14,759 nt of DNA from Verrucomicrobiota bacterium (GCA_023429545.1 JAEYUU010000277.1:1-14759), one strand, 5' to 3'; counted from the stretch's first letter, positions 6,801 to 14,759 are shown. A program made the numbers and translations. The notes: generated from the letters alone by a model not told the origin.

Positions 6801-7172
6801 TCAGACTTCCATGAATGCGCATACCATTCCGGCTACGAAGCCGACAATGAAAAGCGTGAGAGAGATTCTTTGCAGTGCATGGCTACGTGGCTCCAGCCGT
6901 TCATTCCATTCCCAGTAGTAGCGAAAGTGCAAATAGGCAGCGCCTGCCAGGTAGGAGAGGGCAATGATGATTGCCCCTGTTCCCGTGATCGAGCCACCGC
7001 CTCCCTTGCCGTAAATCGGAACAGTGCCCGTCACCATCCCGATGACCGCGATAACGACGATGCACACGGGAAGCGCCAAACCCACCACCACCTGCTTGAA
7101 ACGGCCGGTCGAGGGCGAGCGATTGAGATGGTCGTCTTCGCTGAACATTGCTGGGTGGACGAATGCTACCAT
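6801..7172 (-). CDS. Small membrane protein with three predicted helices
   Basis: From the ATG at 7172 the product has 123 residues. Three hydrophobic segments are clear: about 26-49 (VVVGLALPVCIVVIAVIGMV), about 63-83 (TGTGAIIIALSYLAGAAY) and about 101-121. A Gly-rich loop (YGKGGGGS) lies between the first two, and an aromatic, charged loop (HFRYYWEWNERLEPR) between the second and third. The frame is open to 7271, but AGAGGA nine bases before 7172 supports this start; a later ATG at 7148 would remove eight residues. I recognise no family. It sits upstream of hemB on the same strand and is divergent from the DcrB-like gene, sharing a 114-base intergenic region. A link with haem synthesis is possible only by position. 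Confidence 0.72.
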   Translation of the reverse strand: MVAFVHPAMFSEDDHLNRSPSTGRFKQVVVGLALPVCIVVIAVIGMVTGTVPIYGKGGGGSITGTGAIIIALSYLAGAAYLHFRYYWEWNERLEPRSHALQRISLTLFIVGFVAGMVCAFMEV

Positions 7173-7286
7173 AGCCAGACATCCTCTTTGGCAAGCCTTA
7201 CGGTCATAAGGAAGCCTTCGTCCTGCCTTGTTCCGGTCATTCCATTCACCTTGCCGGTTTGTTGCACGCATGTAGGGTCGCGGGCG

Positions 7287-7919
7287 ATGAAGAGTCCGTT
7301 AACCATCATCATCCTGCTGGCTGTTGTTGCCGCTGGATACTTTGCCGCGATCAAAATCGGGCCCCGGTATGGGTACTTCACGGACAAGGAGGAGGAGGCC
7401 GGGGGGAAGAAACTCGGGCCGGGGGAGAGGCAGCTCATCGCTGCGCATGGGTGCTCGCTCCAGCTTCCGGATGGCTGGGTGCAGAGGCAGGAACAACGGG
7501 ACGCCGTCCTTTTTGAGTTCCCTCGCGGCGCGAAGGATCGTGGCTCGATGATTGTCGATAGCGAGGTCTTTCCTGGCACGCTCCGCGAGTTTGTGGAGGG
7601 GCACATGAAGAACATGGTGGCCACCAATCCGGAACTGCAGATCGTCAGCGACGGCCCCTTCACCACGGATTCAGGGGTGCAGGGATTCAAGATCACCATG
7701 CGCAACCGCATTGGCACCGTGTATCTCGCGCAGGGCATGTATTTCTTCGAGGGACCGCCCGGCAAGAAGATCAAGGTCACCTACGCCGCCTCGGTCGCGG
7801 GGGAGAACCTGGAGCCCATCTTTGATGCCTGCCTGAAAACGCTGCTGCTGCACACGGGGCCCGAGGTGCCGGTGAGTGGTGGAGGGAAGCCCGGCGCGGT
7901 GCCAGCTTCGCAACGGTGA
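7287..7919 (+). CDS. Membrane-anchored DcrB/PsbP-like protein
   Basis: The 210-residue product starts with a membrane anchor or uncleaved signal (residues 5-22, LTIIILLAVVAAGYFAAIKI). An acidic linker (about 32-45) follows, and then a domain that looks like the DcrB/PsbP fold: LQLPDGWVQR, a segment on short-term change (GSMIVDSEVFPGTLREFVEGHMKN), FKITM, an aromatic strand (YLAQGMYFFEG) and a last helix (LEPIFDACLKTLLL). That order is typical of extracytoplasmic DcrB-like domains, but this is a fold-level guess and not a function. The tail is Pro/Gly-rich. The frame is open upstream to 6717, but that part is antisense to the small membrane gene and not protein-like. ATG 7287 has only a weak TAGGG-type site upstream. 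The TPR-CHAT gene follows 204 bases later. Confidence 0.78.
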   Translation: MKSPLTIIILLAVVAAGYFAAIKIGPRYGYFTDKEEEAGGKKLGPGERQLIAAHGCSLQLPDGWVQRQEQRDAVLFEFPRGAKDRGSMIVDSEVFPGTLREFVEGHMKNMVATNPELQIVSDGPFTTDSGVQGFKITMRNRIGTVYLAQGMYFFEGPPGKKIKVTYAASVAGENLEPIFDACLKTLLLHTGPEVPVSGGGKPGAVPASQR

Positions 7920-8123
7920 TGGAGTGTGCGGAGACGGAAAGCCGATATATGGCGGCAAGAGTGCCCCCAGATTCTGTGGGCTCGTGCCCGCCTCGCGAAG
8001 GATGCGCCGGCTCGTTTTGCACCCGCATCGCTGATTGACTACGTGCGGCCCTCCGCTCTCTTGTGCTCCCTCTGCCCCGATTTCTGCTCCCTGCATCTTC
8101 ATTCTGGACTCACTCTTAGCTGG
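7920..8123. other. Spacer before the TPR-CHAT gene
   Basis: These 204 bases separate the DcrB-like gene from the TPR-CHAT start chosen here. The reading frame of the TPR-CHAT gene is open through most of it, but the translation (rich in Arg, Cys, Ser and Leu without domain character) does not look like protein. I see no clear promoter or terminator. Confidence 0.4.
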
Positions 8124-11100
8124 ATGTCTCCCCTTCGTCATTCAGTCCGGCCATTCGCTTTTTTCCAGTGTGTCCTGCGCTGGCGGCGGAGCTTTTGCCT
8201 GATGACCATGCCGATGGTGGTTCTTGTACTGGCATCAGGCTTGGGCAGGGCTCACGGCGATGATGAGGAACCTCTGCTCCTGCGGGTGCCGTCACTGATG
8301 CCGATGCCTCAGGCCATGCCGCGGGAGGAGCAGTTGCTGCCCATTCCTGGTCCGGTGGAGGAAAGGCACAGCGTGCTTCCCGGACAGGCGCTGGTGGCTG
8401 AAGTCACGTCCCTGCTGGGCGGGGGAAAGGTGGGTGCGGCCATGGCGCGAGCGGAGGAGGCGCTGCGCGAGGCGGAGGCATCCGACGACTGGCAGGGGGA
8501 ACTTGCGGGCCTCTCAGCGCTGGCGAGCGCCCGCATGGCCAGCGCGAGCATCACGCCGCGCGAACTGGAGGTGGGCAGTGAACTGCTGCGGCGCGGGCTG
8601 GAGATTCTCAAGCAGCAGCCGGAGGTGGATGCCCTCTGGGTGGCGGAGTTTCACGGGAAGCTGGCGTGGCTGGAGATGAACAGCCAGCACTGCGATGCGG
8701 CGGCCGCGCACCTGCTGCAGGCGGTGCATGCCAGCCTGGAGCGTCCCGAAAAACTGGGCCAGCAGTGGGAGCAGTGCCGGGCGCTGCTGTCGATGTGTGA
8801 GTTCTCCGGCCGCACGGAGGATCGCGCCCTGCGGGAGACCTTTGCCAGGGACCTGCTGCTCATGGTGCAGGGTGCCACGGGTCCGGAGGACATCCGCTTG
8901 GTGACCCCCATGGACCTGTGGGCGGAGCATCAGGAATCCCACCAGGCACAGGACTACGCCGGCGCGGCGGCCACACGGCGCGCCATCCTGGATATCATCA
9001 ACAAACATGGTGTGATGGATGAGCAGCTCTCCGCTCAACACCTTGCCCTGGCGGATCTGTTGAGCCTCCACCTCAATCAAACCAAGGAGGCAGAGGAGCA
9101 CTACCGCGCTGCCTTGGAAACAGAAAGTGTGCTGCCGGGTCTGCGTCGGCGTCCTGCGGAGATCCGCGACGGCCTGGCCCGGCTGACACGGTATCAACCC
9201 CGGAGGGAGGAGGAGCATTTCACGCATACCGAGGAGGCCTGGAAGGTCTGGAAAAAGGTGGCGACGCTGCATGACGCCGCCTGCCGCCAGGCGCAGGAGC
9301 GGCTGGCGGGCCTGCTCGCAGCGCGGCGGCAGGTGGATCGCGCTGAGCCGCTCTACGTGGAATTGCTGGACTGGCACCGCAAGCAGGCGCCCCAGGCCGC
9401 GGCGGCGAATACAGCCCCGGCCACCTACCTGCTGCAGGAGCGGGAGTCACTGCTGCAGGATGTCTGCCGCTTCTATGTTGATGTGGCGGAGATGCCGGAG
9501 AAGGCGCTGGGGCATTACCAGGAGTTGCTCGATCTGCAGGGGCGCCAGCCGGAGGCAAATCAACCCGGAAGGATACGCACCCTCGTGGCGCTCGCCGGGG
9601 TGCTGCAAAAGCTTGGCCGTCATGATGAGGCGAATGCGCGCATCTCCGCCACCTTGCTGGAACTCGAGCGTGCCGCGGCAGAACATCCCGAGAGTTTCAG
9701 TCCGGCGGCCGCGCGGGACATGGCGCAGTTCCACACGGTGCTTGGCCGTGGTTACAGCGCTGACGGTACGGATGAAGCCTCGCTCGATTTGGGATTGCGA
9801 CATTTTCAGATGGCAGTCGCGCTGAGACGCGATGTGTTGCGCATTCAAGCGGACAAGGATGCCGCCGTTGTTGCGGAGGATCGTCGTGCCGTGGTGTGGA
9901 GTCTGCTGGACATGGCACGCGCCCATGAGCAACGGGGGGATGCCGCCGCCGCGGAGGAGCATTTCCGCCGGGCGCTTTCCTTTGCCGGAACCAAGCAGGG
10001 CAATCCGGGCTGGATGGAAGCTGCGCAGGCGCTGGCCACCTACCTGGCTGGCGAGCGCCGTCATTCGGAGTCGGTAGTGGTATTGAGAAAAATCCTGGAG
10101 GGCCGGAAGGAAGAAGATGACATGGAGAGCCGGCAACAGCGGCGCGCGACCCTGCAGGAACTCTTCCGTGAACTGGATCGCGCGGGCGACGATGAAGGAG
10201 CGCTGGTGATCCTCACCCAGTTGGATCGCAACTCATGGAACACGCCCTGGCAGGTGGAGGAGGAGGAGTTCGTGGGCGTCCGCGAGGCGCGCATCAAGCT
10301 GCGCAAGCGGCAAATCGAGGCGGCGTGGGGCCAGATGCTGGGCGTGCTGGAGAAGCGTCGCGAGCGGCAGGATGATGCCGGGCTGCTGGAACTCCTGGAG
10401 GAGATGATTCCACCCACGCTGCTCCGCAAGGACAAGGATATGACGGAGCAACTCATGGCGGAACGCATGGGCCTCCTGCGCAAGCAGCATGCTGGCACGG
10501 GTCCCTTGCAGGCGACCTTGTTGGAGCATGCGGGCCTCTGGCTTTTCGGTGGGGACAGCCAGCGGGCGCTGGAGGCGTTGCAGGCCAGTCAGGCGCTTGC
10601 CCCAGTCACGCAGAGCGCGACCACGCCGCAGACCCGTGCCATCGCCGCCAGCGGTGCACTGCTGGAGATGTTCACCCTGGCGCAGCGGAAGGACATGGAG
10701 GGCGCGAAAGCCGCCTGCGCAAATCTGGCGCGCTACACGACTGGCACGCCGCACGAGGGGATGGTGAGGGACTTCCTGGAAAACCTGCCGGCCGATCCTG
10801 AGGCCATGGAGCCTTTCCAAAATGTGCGTCTGCTGGAGGTGCTGCATGATCGCGCGAGTGCAGGACGCAGATTGCTGGAATGCGCTGTGGCCCTCTGCGA
10901 GGAGCGGCATGGCAGCACCTCCGCGGCGAGCATTCTGCTGCGGGAGCAGCTCGGCAAACTCTGCCTGCGGCTGGGCGAGCATGGCGCGGCGATGGCGCAC
11001 TATGAGGCAGCCTGGGCTTCGCTCAAGGACACGGCAGCCATGTCGGTGCAGGCACGCAAAGGCGTGGTGCTGCAGAATCTCATCACCCTGCGTTCGCGGA

Positions 11101-12836
11101 GTGGCGACTGGCCCGGCGCGGAGCGCCATGCGCGGGAAATGCTGGATCTGATTACAGCGGTGGCGGGCGGGCAGGTGGTGGGTACGGCGCAGCTTCATTT
11201 CCAACTCGCCGAGTGCGCCGGGCGTCGTGGTGATCGCGAGGTGGCCGCCACACGCCTGCTTGAGGCGCTGCGTGTGCAGGAGCTGGCTCTGGGGGATGTG
11301 ATGCACTCCGGCACGGAGCAGGACCGGCTGGTCTATTCGCGGCAGCGCCGGTCTGAATTCGATCTCGTGGCGGCTCACGGCGGCGCGGAGGCCATTGCGG
11401 GCGCCTTGGTGCGGCAGAAGCATGTGCTGCTGGACTCGCTGCTGCAGGACAGCCAGATGGCGCCGGCCAGCGGTGATCTTTCCGCGCAGCCGTTGCTGGG
11501 CCGGGTGGAGGTGGCGCGCGCGTCGCTGAATACCACCGTGCGCAAGGCGGCTGCCATCACGCTGGAGACGCCCTATGCGGAGGCGCGTGTCTTGCAGCAG
11601 GAACTTGAAACGCGGCGCGAGGAAATGGCGGACGCGGAATCCTCCTTCATGACCCTGCTTGGCGGCACGAACTGGAAGCGGCGCGCCTTGCGCACGTCGC
11701 TGGATGAGGTGCGCGAGGGCATGCCCGAAGGCTCGGTGTTGCTGGACTACTACCGCCATCGTGAGCCGGGCGGGGTGGATTGCTTCAGCGTTTCCATCCT
11801 GCCGAAAAAAGGCGCGGTGAAGCAGGTGCGGCTGGGAGACGCGGCGCTCATTGAGGAGCTCATCAGACTGTATCATCAAGTGATACAGGGGCAGACGGAT
11901 GGAATCACGGCAGGACAGGTGCTGGCGGCGCTGGGGCAGATGCTGGTGGCGCCGGCGCTGGCGGACCTTGAAGAGCCTCCCACGATGCTCATCCTGTGCC
12001 CTGATGACGCATTGCAGCTAGTCTCTTTTCCCACGCTGTTGCTGGAGCCGGACGGACGATTCCTTGCGGAGTTGCTGGCACTGCGTCAACTATCCGCCGC
12101 ACGGGATCTGGCTCTGCTCCCACCCATGAGCCATCCGGCGACACCGTTGGAGTCCACGGAGCATACGCCAGCCCTTGCCGGAGCGTTGGAGAAGAAACTT
12201 CGTGCGGATGCGAAGGCGGCATCGTTTCTGAAGGTGGAAGCACCGTTGTTCTTCCTGCCGAAGTTTGAGATGCGGCGGCATCAGGCCCTGGAAGGCGGTG
12301 GGGGCAGCACCGTCACGCACACGTCGGGACTTCTCCTGAGCGGTTCAGAGGGAGTGCTGGCAGCCTGGAAGGAGGGACAGCGTGCCACGCCGGATGCGGA
12401 GCTCCATGCAGAGGCGGACGTCGATGTGGAGGATGGTATCTTCACCGCGGCGGAGGTTGCCACGCTGGATCTGCGGAAGACGGCGCTGGCCAGTGTGAGT
12501 GCGTGCGCGACGCGGGTGGATCCGCTGCGACCCGAGGCAGACGGGCTGCTGGCGCTACAGCGTGCCTTCACCCTGGCGGGCGCTCAGCAGGTGCTGCTGA
12601 CCATCTGGCCCACGGACAAGACGGCCACGGCGGAGTTCATGGCCGACCTGCAGAGAAGAATCTCCGAAGGCAATCCCGTGCCAGCCTCGGGCATGGTGGA
12701 TGTGGCGGCAGCATTCCAGGAAGTGCAACGCGAGTGGCTCGTGCGTCTGCGCACCGATGCGAATGGCGGCATCATCAAGGCGGTGAGCACGGCCGGGCCC
12801 TTTGTGATGACACAGGGAGTGCGGGTGAAGAAGTGA
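8124..12836 (+). CDS. Giant exported TPR-repeat protein with C-terminal CHAT (caspase-like) domain, probably protease-dead
   Basis: From the ATG at 8124 the product has 1570 residues. An export signal (about 1-45) ends MPMVVLVLASGLGRAHG before an acidic mature start; the ATG at 8202 would give a shorter signal peptide. Residues from about 70 to 1150 are almost wholly helical with many TPR-like units, for example around EEHYRAALETE, EEHFRRALSFAG and AMAHYEAAWASL. A charged helical linker (about 1150-1195) leads to a CHAT domain from about 1200. CHAT hallmarks are GSVLLDYYR (Asp1208), QLVSFPTLLLEPDGRFL, DGIFTAAEVATLDLR, SVSACAT (Cys1461) and LLALQRAFTLAGAQQVLLTIWPTDKTAT. The expected HxATHG before FFLP instead reads KVEAPL (Pro1374 at the catalytic His position), and the usual SACxTG has Arg for Gly. 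CHAT/TPR proteins are usually peptidases or partners in signalling. Here a periplasmic scaffold role is plausible. No obvious partner is adjacent except the DcrB-like gene. Confidence 0.9.
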   Translation: MSPLRHSVRPFAFFQCVLRWRRSFCLMTMPMVVLVLASGLGRAHGDDEEPLLLRVPSLMPMPQAMPREEQLLPIPGPVEERHSVLPGQALVAEVTSLLGGGKVGAAMARAEEALREAEASDDWQGELAGLSALASARMASASITPRELEVGSELLRRGLEILKQQPEVDALWVAEFHGKLAWLEMNSQHCDAAAAHLLQAVHASLERPEKLGQQWEQCRALLSMCEFSGRTEDRALRETFARDLLLMVQGATGPEDIRLVTPMDLWAEHQESHQAQDYAGAAATRRAILDIINKHGVMDEQLSAQHLALADLLSLHLNQTKEAEEHYRAALETESVLPGLRRRPAEIRDGLARLTRYQPRREEEHFTHTEEAWKVWKKVATLHDAACRQAQERLAGLLAARRQVDRAEPLYVELLDWHRKQAPQAAAANTAPATYLLQERESLLQDVCRFYVDVAEMPEKALGHYQELLDLQGRQPEANQPGRIRTLVALAGVLQKLGRHDEANARISATLLELERAAAEHPESFSPAAARDMAQFHTVLGRGYSADGTDEASLDLGLRHFQMAVALRRDVLRIQADKDAAVVAEDRRAVVWSLLDMARAHEQRGDAAAAEEHFRRALSFAGTKQGNPGWMEAAQALATYLAGERRHSESVVVLRKILEGRKEEDDMESRQQRRATLQELFRELDRAGDDEGALVILTQLDRNSWNTPWQVEEEEFVGVREARIKLRKRQIEAAWGQMLGVLEKRRERQDDAGLLELLEEMIPPTLLRKDKDMTEQLMAERMGLLRKQHAGTGPLQATLLEHAGLWLFGGDSQRALEALQASQALAPVTQSATTPQTRAIAASGALLEMFTLAQRKDMEGAKAACANLARYTTGTPHEGMVRDFLENLPADPEAMEPFQNVRLLEVLHDRASAGRRLLECAVALCEERHGSTSAASILLREQLGKLCLRLGEHGAAMAHYEAAWASLKDTAAMSVQARKGVVLQNLITLRSRSGDWPGAERHAREMLDLITAVAGGQVVGTAQLHFQLAECAGRRGDREVAATRLLEALRVQELALGDVMHSGTEQDRLVYSRQRRSEFDLVAAHGGAEAIAGALVRQKHVLLDSLLQDSQMAPASGDLSAQPLLGRVEVARASLNTTVRKAAAITLETPYAEARVLQQELETRREEMADAESSFMTLLGGTNWKRRALRTSLDEVREGMPEGSVLLDYYRHREPGGVDCFSVSILPKKGAVKQVRLGDAALIEELIRLYHQVIQGQTDGITAGQVLAALGQMLVAPALADLEEPPTMLILCPDDALQLVSFPTLLLEPDGRFLAELLALRQLSAARDLALLPPMSHPATPLESTEHTPALAGALEKKLRADAKAASFLKVEAPLFFLPKFEMRRHQALEGGGGSTVTHTSGLLLSGSEGVLAAWKEGQRATPDAELHAEADVDVEDGIFTAAEVATLDLRKTALASVSACATRVDPLRPEADGLLALQRAFTLAGAQQVLLTIWPTDKTATAEFMADLQRRISEGNPVPASGMVDVAAAFQEVQREWLVRLRTDANGGIIKAVSTAGPFVMTQGVRVKK

Positions 12837-12840
12837 AGAG

Positions 12841-12854
12841 GTTGAGAGTTGAGA
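12841..12854. repeat. Two perfect heptads (GTTGAGA) after the TPR-CHAT gene
   Basis: GTTGAGA occurs twice in tandem, starting 4 bases after the TPR-CHAT stop codon. It is one of three heptad-type repeats at gene borders in this window. Confidence 0.45.
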
Positions 12855-13014
12855 TTTAAGAGCCTGAGGAAAAAGCGCAAAGCAGCAAAGGAGACAGGGG
12901 ATTGGGGCGTGGCAGGAACGCAGGAAGTTTCGCGATGCTCTTGTCATAGTGCCGACGGTCACATGCTATCGGACGCAAACGGAGTGAACGCAGGTCACCC
13001 GCACAAGTGCAGAA

Positions 13015-13051
13015 AACAAAGAGGCACCGAGCGGATCGGTGCCTCTTTGTT
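13015..13051. terminator. Bidirectional intrinsic terminator between the TPR-CHAT gene and nrdA
   Basis: AACAAAGAGGCACCGA (13015-13030) and TCGGTGCCTCTTTGTT (13036-13051) form a perfect 16-bp stem around a 5-base loop GCGGA. On the minus strand the stem runs into TTTGTTTTC, a good U-tract for nrdA. On the plus strand CTTTGTTGCTT follows, a weaker one. It is 179 bases after the TPR-CHAT stop and 70 bases after the nrdA stop, so it probably serves both convergent genes. Confidence 0.88.
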
Positions 13052-13100
13052 GCTTGGTTGCTTTGCGTTAATTTCTTCTTTTCCTGGTCTCAGGCTATCG

Positions 13101-13121
13101 ACCATCAACCATCAGCCATCC
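13101..13121. repeat. Three-unit heptad repeat (ACCATCA, ACCATCA, GCCATCC) at the 3' end of nrdA
   Basis: The heptad ACCATCA occurs twice (13101-13114), followed by a third copy with two changes (13115-13121). The last base overlaps the nrdA stop codon. On the nrdA strand it reads GATGG-type units, TGATGGT twice, straight after the stop. With 12841-12854 it frames the convergent intergenic region. Confidence 0.5.
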
Positions 13122-14759
13122 TAGGTGCACGCTTCGCATTCCTTGCCGTTGATGGCCTTGTCGCGTTGTGCGGCGAGCCAGGTGGCATACTCGATGGGAT
13201 CCGCAGGCCCACCGCCGGCGGAGGGTGAGGCGCTTTTCCCTGCTGCCGCGGAAGCCTGACCACCGGCGATGACACCGCGGAGTTCCTTCTCCTTCACCAC
13301 GGAGGAGGCCTCGATGTTCGTGGCGCTCAACGTGCGGAGGTAGTAGGTGGTCTTCAGACCCTTGCGCCAGGCGCCGCGATAGATGCGGGACAGCGTGGCG
13401 AGATCCACGGCGGAGTACCACAGGTTCGTGCTCTGGCTCTGGTCGATCCACTTCTGGCGGCGCGCGGCGGCGTCGAGCACGTACTCGGCATCGATGGCGA
13501 AGGCGGTGGCGTAGCGTTTCTTCAGCGCGACGGGCACATTATCCATGGGCTCCAGCTCACCGTTGGAGAGGATGAGTGATTCGCGCATGTCGTTGTTCCA
13601 CAGGCCGAGCTTCTTCAGATCCTTCTGGAGGTAAGGATTGAGCATGAGATAGGCGCCGCCAAGGTTCTCCTTGCCGAAGAGATTCTTATAGAGGGGCTCG
13701 ATGCACGGGCTGCTGCCCATGATGTTCGAGATCGTCGCTGTCGGGGCGATGGCGATGACATTGCTGTTACGCATGCCCTGCTTCGCGATCTTCTCACGCA
13801 CCGGCTTCCAGTCGAGCTTGCCGCCACGGACCACTTCGATGGGCACGCCGCGCTCCTGCTCGAGGAGATCCACGGTGTCCTGCGGGAGGAGGCCACGAGA
13901 CCACTTGCTGCCTTCGTAGCTGGAGTAGGTGCCACGCTCGGCGGCGAGGTCGCTGGAGGCTTCGTAGGCGTAGAAAGCCACGGCTTCCATGATCTCATCA
14001 TTGAAGGCGACACCTTCCGCTGAGCCGAAGGGAACACCCTTGCGATACAGTGCGTACTGCAGGCCCATGACGCCAAGGCCGATGGGACGGTGGCGGCTGT
14101 TGGCGCGGCGTGCGGCTTCGGTCGGGTAGAAGTTGATGTCGATCACGTTGTCCAGCGCACGCACGGCCATGCGGATGGTTTCGCGCAGCTTCGGATGATC
14201 GATGTCACCGGTGTCGGTGAGGTGGCTTTCCAGCACCACGGAGCCGAGGTTGCACACGGCGGTTTCATCGGCGCTGGTGTTCAGCGTGATTTCGGTGCAG
14301 AGATTTGAGCTGTGGATGACACCGCAGTGATCCTGCGGGCTGCGCACGTTGCACGGATCCTTGTAGGTGATCCAGGGATGGCCCGTCTGGAAGAGGAGCT
14401 TCAGCATGCTCTTCCACAGGTCGAGGGCGGGAACCTTCTTCCCGTAGATCTCACCCTTGGCGACCTTCTCTTCATACTCCACGTATTTGGTCTCGAAGGC
14501 GCGGCCGTAGAGCTCGTGCAGATCCGGCACGTCATTGCTGCGGAAGAGGGTCCACTCCTGGCGGGCCTCCATGCGCTTCATGAAGAGGTCGGGAATCCAG
14601 TTCGCCGTGTTCATGTCGAACGTGCGGCGGCGCAGGTCACCGGTCTGATCGTGCAGGTGAAGGAAGTCCTCCACATCGTTGTGCCAGGTTTCGAGGTAGG
14701 CGCAGCCGGAGCCCTTGCGCTTGCCTCCCTGGTTTACCGCCACGAGCTGGTCATTGTGC
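13121..14759 (-). CDS. nrdA: Class I ribonucleoside-diphosphate reductase, alpha (large) subunit, C-terminal part
   Basis: NrdA reduces ribonucleoside diphosphates to deoxyribonucleotides, using a radical from the NrdB subunit. The 545 visible codons enter from the right edge in frame (HNDQL before VAVNQGGKRKGSG), so the window lacks the N-terminal third, including the ATP-cone and the first redox Cys. Visible hallmarks are CAYLETWH, SSNLCTEI (14312-14289; catalytic Asn, Cys and Glu), TAVCNLGS (second active-site redox Cys, codon 14254-14252), RPIGLGVMGL, and APTATISN (about 13747-13724). KTTYYLRTL follows, with the radical-transfer Tyr-Tyr pair at 13345-13340. A Gly/Ala/Ser-rich flexible tail (about 13270-13200) ends in CEACT, whose CxxC pair would pass electrons from thioredoxin or glutaredoxin. 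NrdB would be expected nearby but is not in the window. The strong hairpin at 13015-13051 lies downstream. Confidence 0.95.
   Translation of the reverse strand, partial: HNDQLVAVNQGGKRKGSGCAYLETWHNDVEDFLHLHDQTGDLRRRTFDMNTANWIPDLFMKRMEARQEWTLFRSNDVPDLHELYGRAFETKYVEYEEKVAKGEIYGKKVPALDLWKSMLKLLFQTGHPWITYKDPCNVRSPQDHCGVIHSSNLCTEITLNTSADETAVCNLGSVVLESHLTDTGDIDHPKLRETIRMAVRALDNVIDINFYPTEAARRANSRHRPIGLGVMGLQYALYRKGVPFGSAEGVAFNDEIMEAVAFYAYEASSDLAAERGTYSSYEGSKWSRGLLPQDTVDLLEQERGVPIEVVRGGKLDWKPVREKIAKQGMRNSNVIAIAPTATISNIMGSSPCIEPLYKNLFGKENLGGAYLMLNPYLQKDLKKLGLWNNDMRESLILSNGELEPMDNVPVALKKRYATAFAIDAEYVLDAAARRQKWIDQSQSTNLWYSAVDLATLSRIYRGAWRKGLKTTYYLRTLSATNIEASSVVKEKELRGVIAGGQASAAAGKSASPSAGGGPADPIEYATWLAAQRDKAINGKECEACT

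Noticed and set aside
7196..7211. CCTTA-cggtca-TAAGG inverted repeat in the divergent region as an operator
   Set aside because: A 5-bp stem is too short to distinguish from chance, and it overlaps no recognisable promoter element.
6717..7286. N-terminal extension of the DcrB-like protein
   Set aside because: The extra 190 residues do not look like protein, overlap the small membrane gene on the other strand, and would bury a good membrane anchor.
10233..11879. A 548-codon open frame on the minus strand inside the TPR-CHAT gene
   Set aside because: It is rich in Arg, His, Gln and Leu without domain character and lies antisense to a well-supported gene; long antisense frames are expected in GC-rich coding DNA.
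8124..12836. CRISPR-linked or gasdermin-linked TPR-CHAT defence module
   Set aside because: No CRISPR array, Cas effector, gasdermin-like or NLR-like gene is in the window, and the protein appears to be exported.

Overview
The window looks like chromosomal DNA of a high-GC bacterium. The most likely group is Verrucomicrobiota, Verrucomicrobiaceae-like. That placement is an inference from the mix of lipoproteins, a giant TPR-CHAT protein and short intergenic heptad repeats; no rRNA or other phylogenetic marker is present. I see no tRNA, rRNA, CRISPR array, insertion sequence or phage gene. The content is mainly housekeeping and envelope genes.

Layout from left to right. At 1-274 (minus) is the N-terminal part of an exported protein that runs off the left edge, with a perfect TATAAT -10 box upstream. 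The next 760 bases hold no convincing gene, only two weak coding-like stretches and GC-rich hairpins. Then come three plus-strand genes: a VanX-type D-Ala-D-Ala dipeptidase with a lipoprotein-like leader (1035-2003), a CCA-adding tRNA nucleotidyltransferase (2066-3382), and a 264-residue lipoprotein (3473-4267) closed by a clear intrinsic terminator. Three minus-strand genes follow: a zinc-ribbon, single-pass membrane protein (4352-5371), hemB of the non-zinc-cysteine type (5675-6661), and a small three-helix membrane protein (6801-7172).

The plus strand resumes with a membrane-anchored DcrB/PsbP-like protein (7287-7919) and a 1570-residue exported TPR-CHAT protein (8124-12836). The window ends with the C-terminal two thirds or so of the class I ribonucleotide reductase large subunit (13121 to the right edge, minus). 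The TPR-CHAT and nrdA genes converge on a perfect 16-bp hairpin that can terminate both.

The genes do not form one pathway. HemB makes porphobilinogen, Cca matures tRNA 3' ends, NrdA makes deoxyribonucleotides, and the VanX homologue probably cleaves D-Ala-D-Ala in the envelope. The most unusual item is the TPR-CHAT protein. It seems to be exported, and its CHAT domain keeps the nucleophile-like cysteine (SAC motif) but appears to have lost the catalytic histidine of the usual HxATHG motif. It may be a pseudo-protease scaffold. A second item is a set of degenerate 7-base tandem repeats at gene borders (upstream of hemB and at the 3' ends of both convergent genes).
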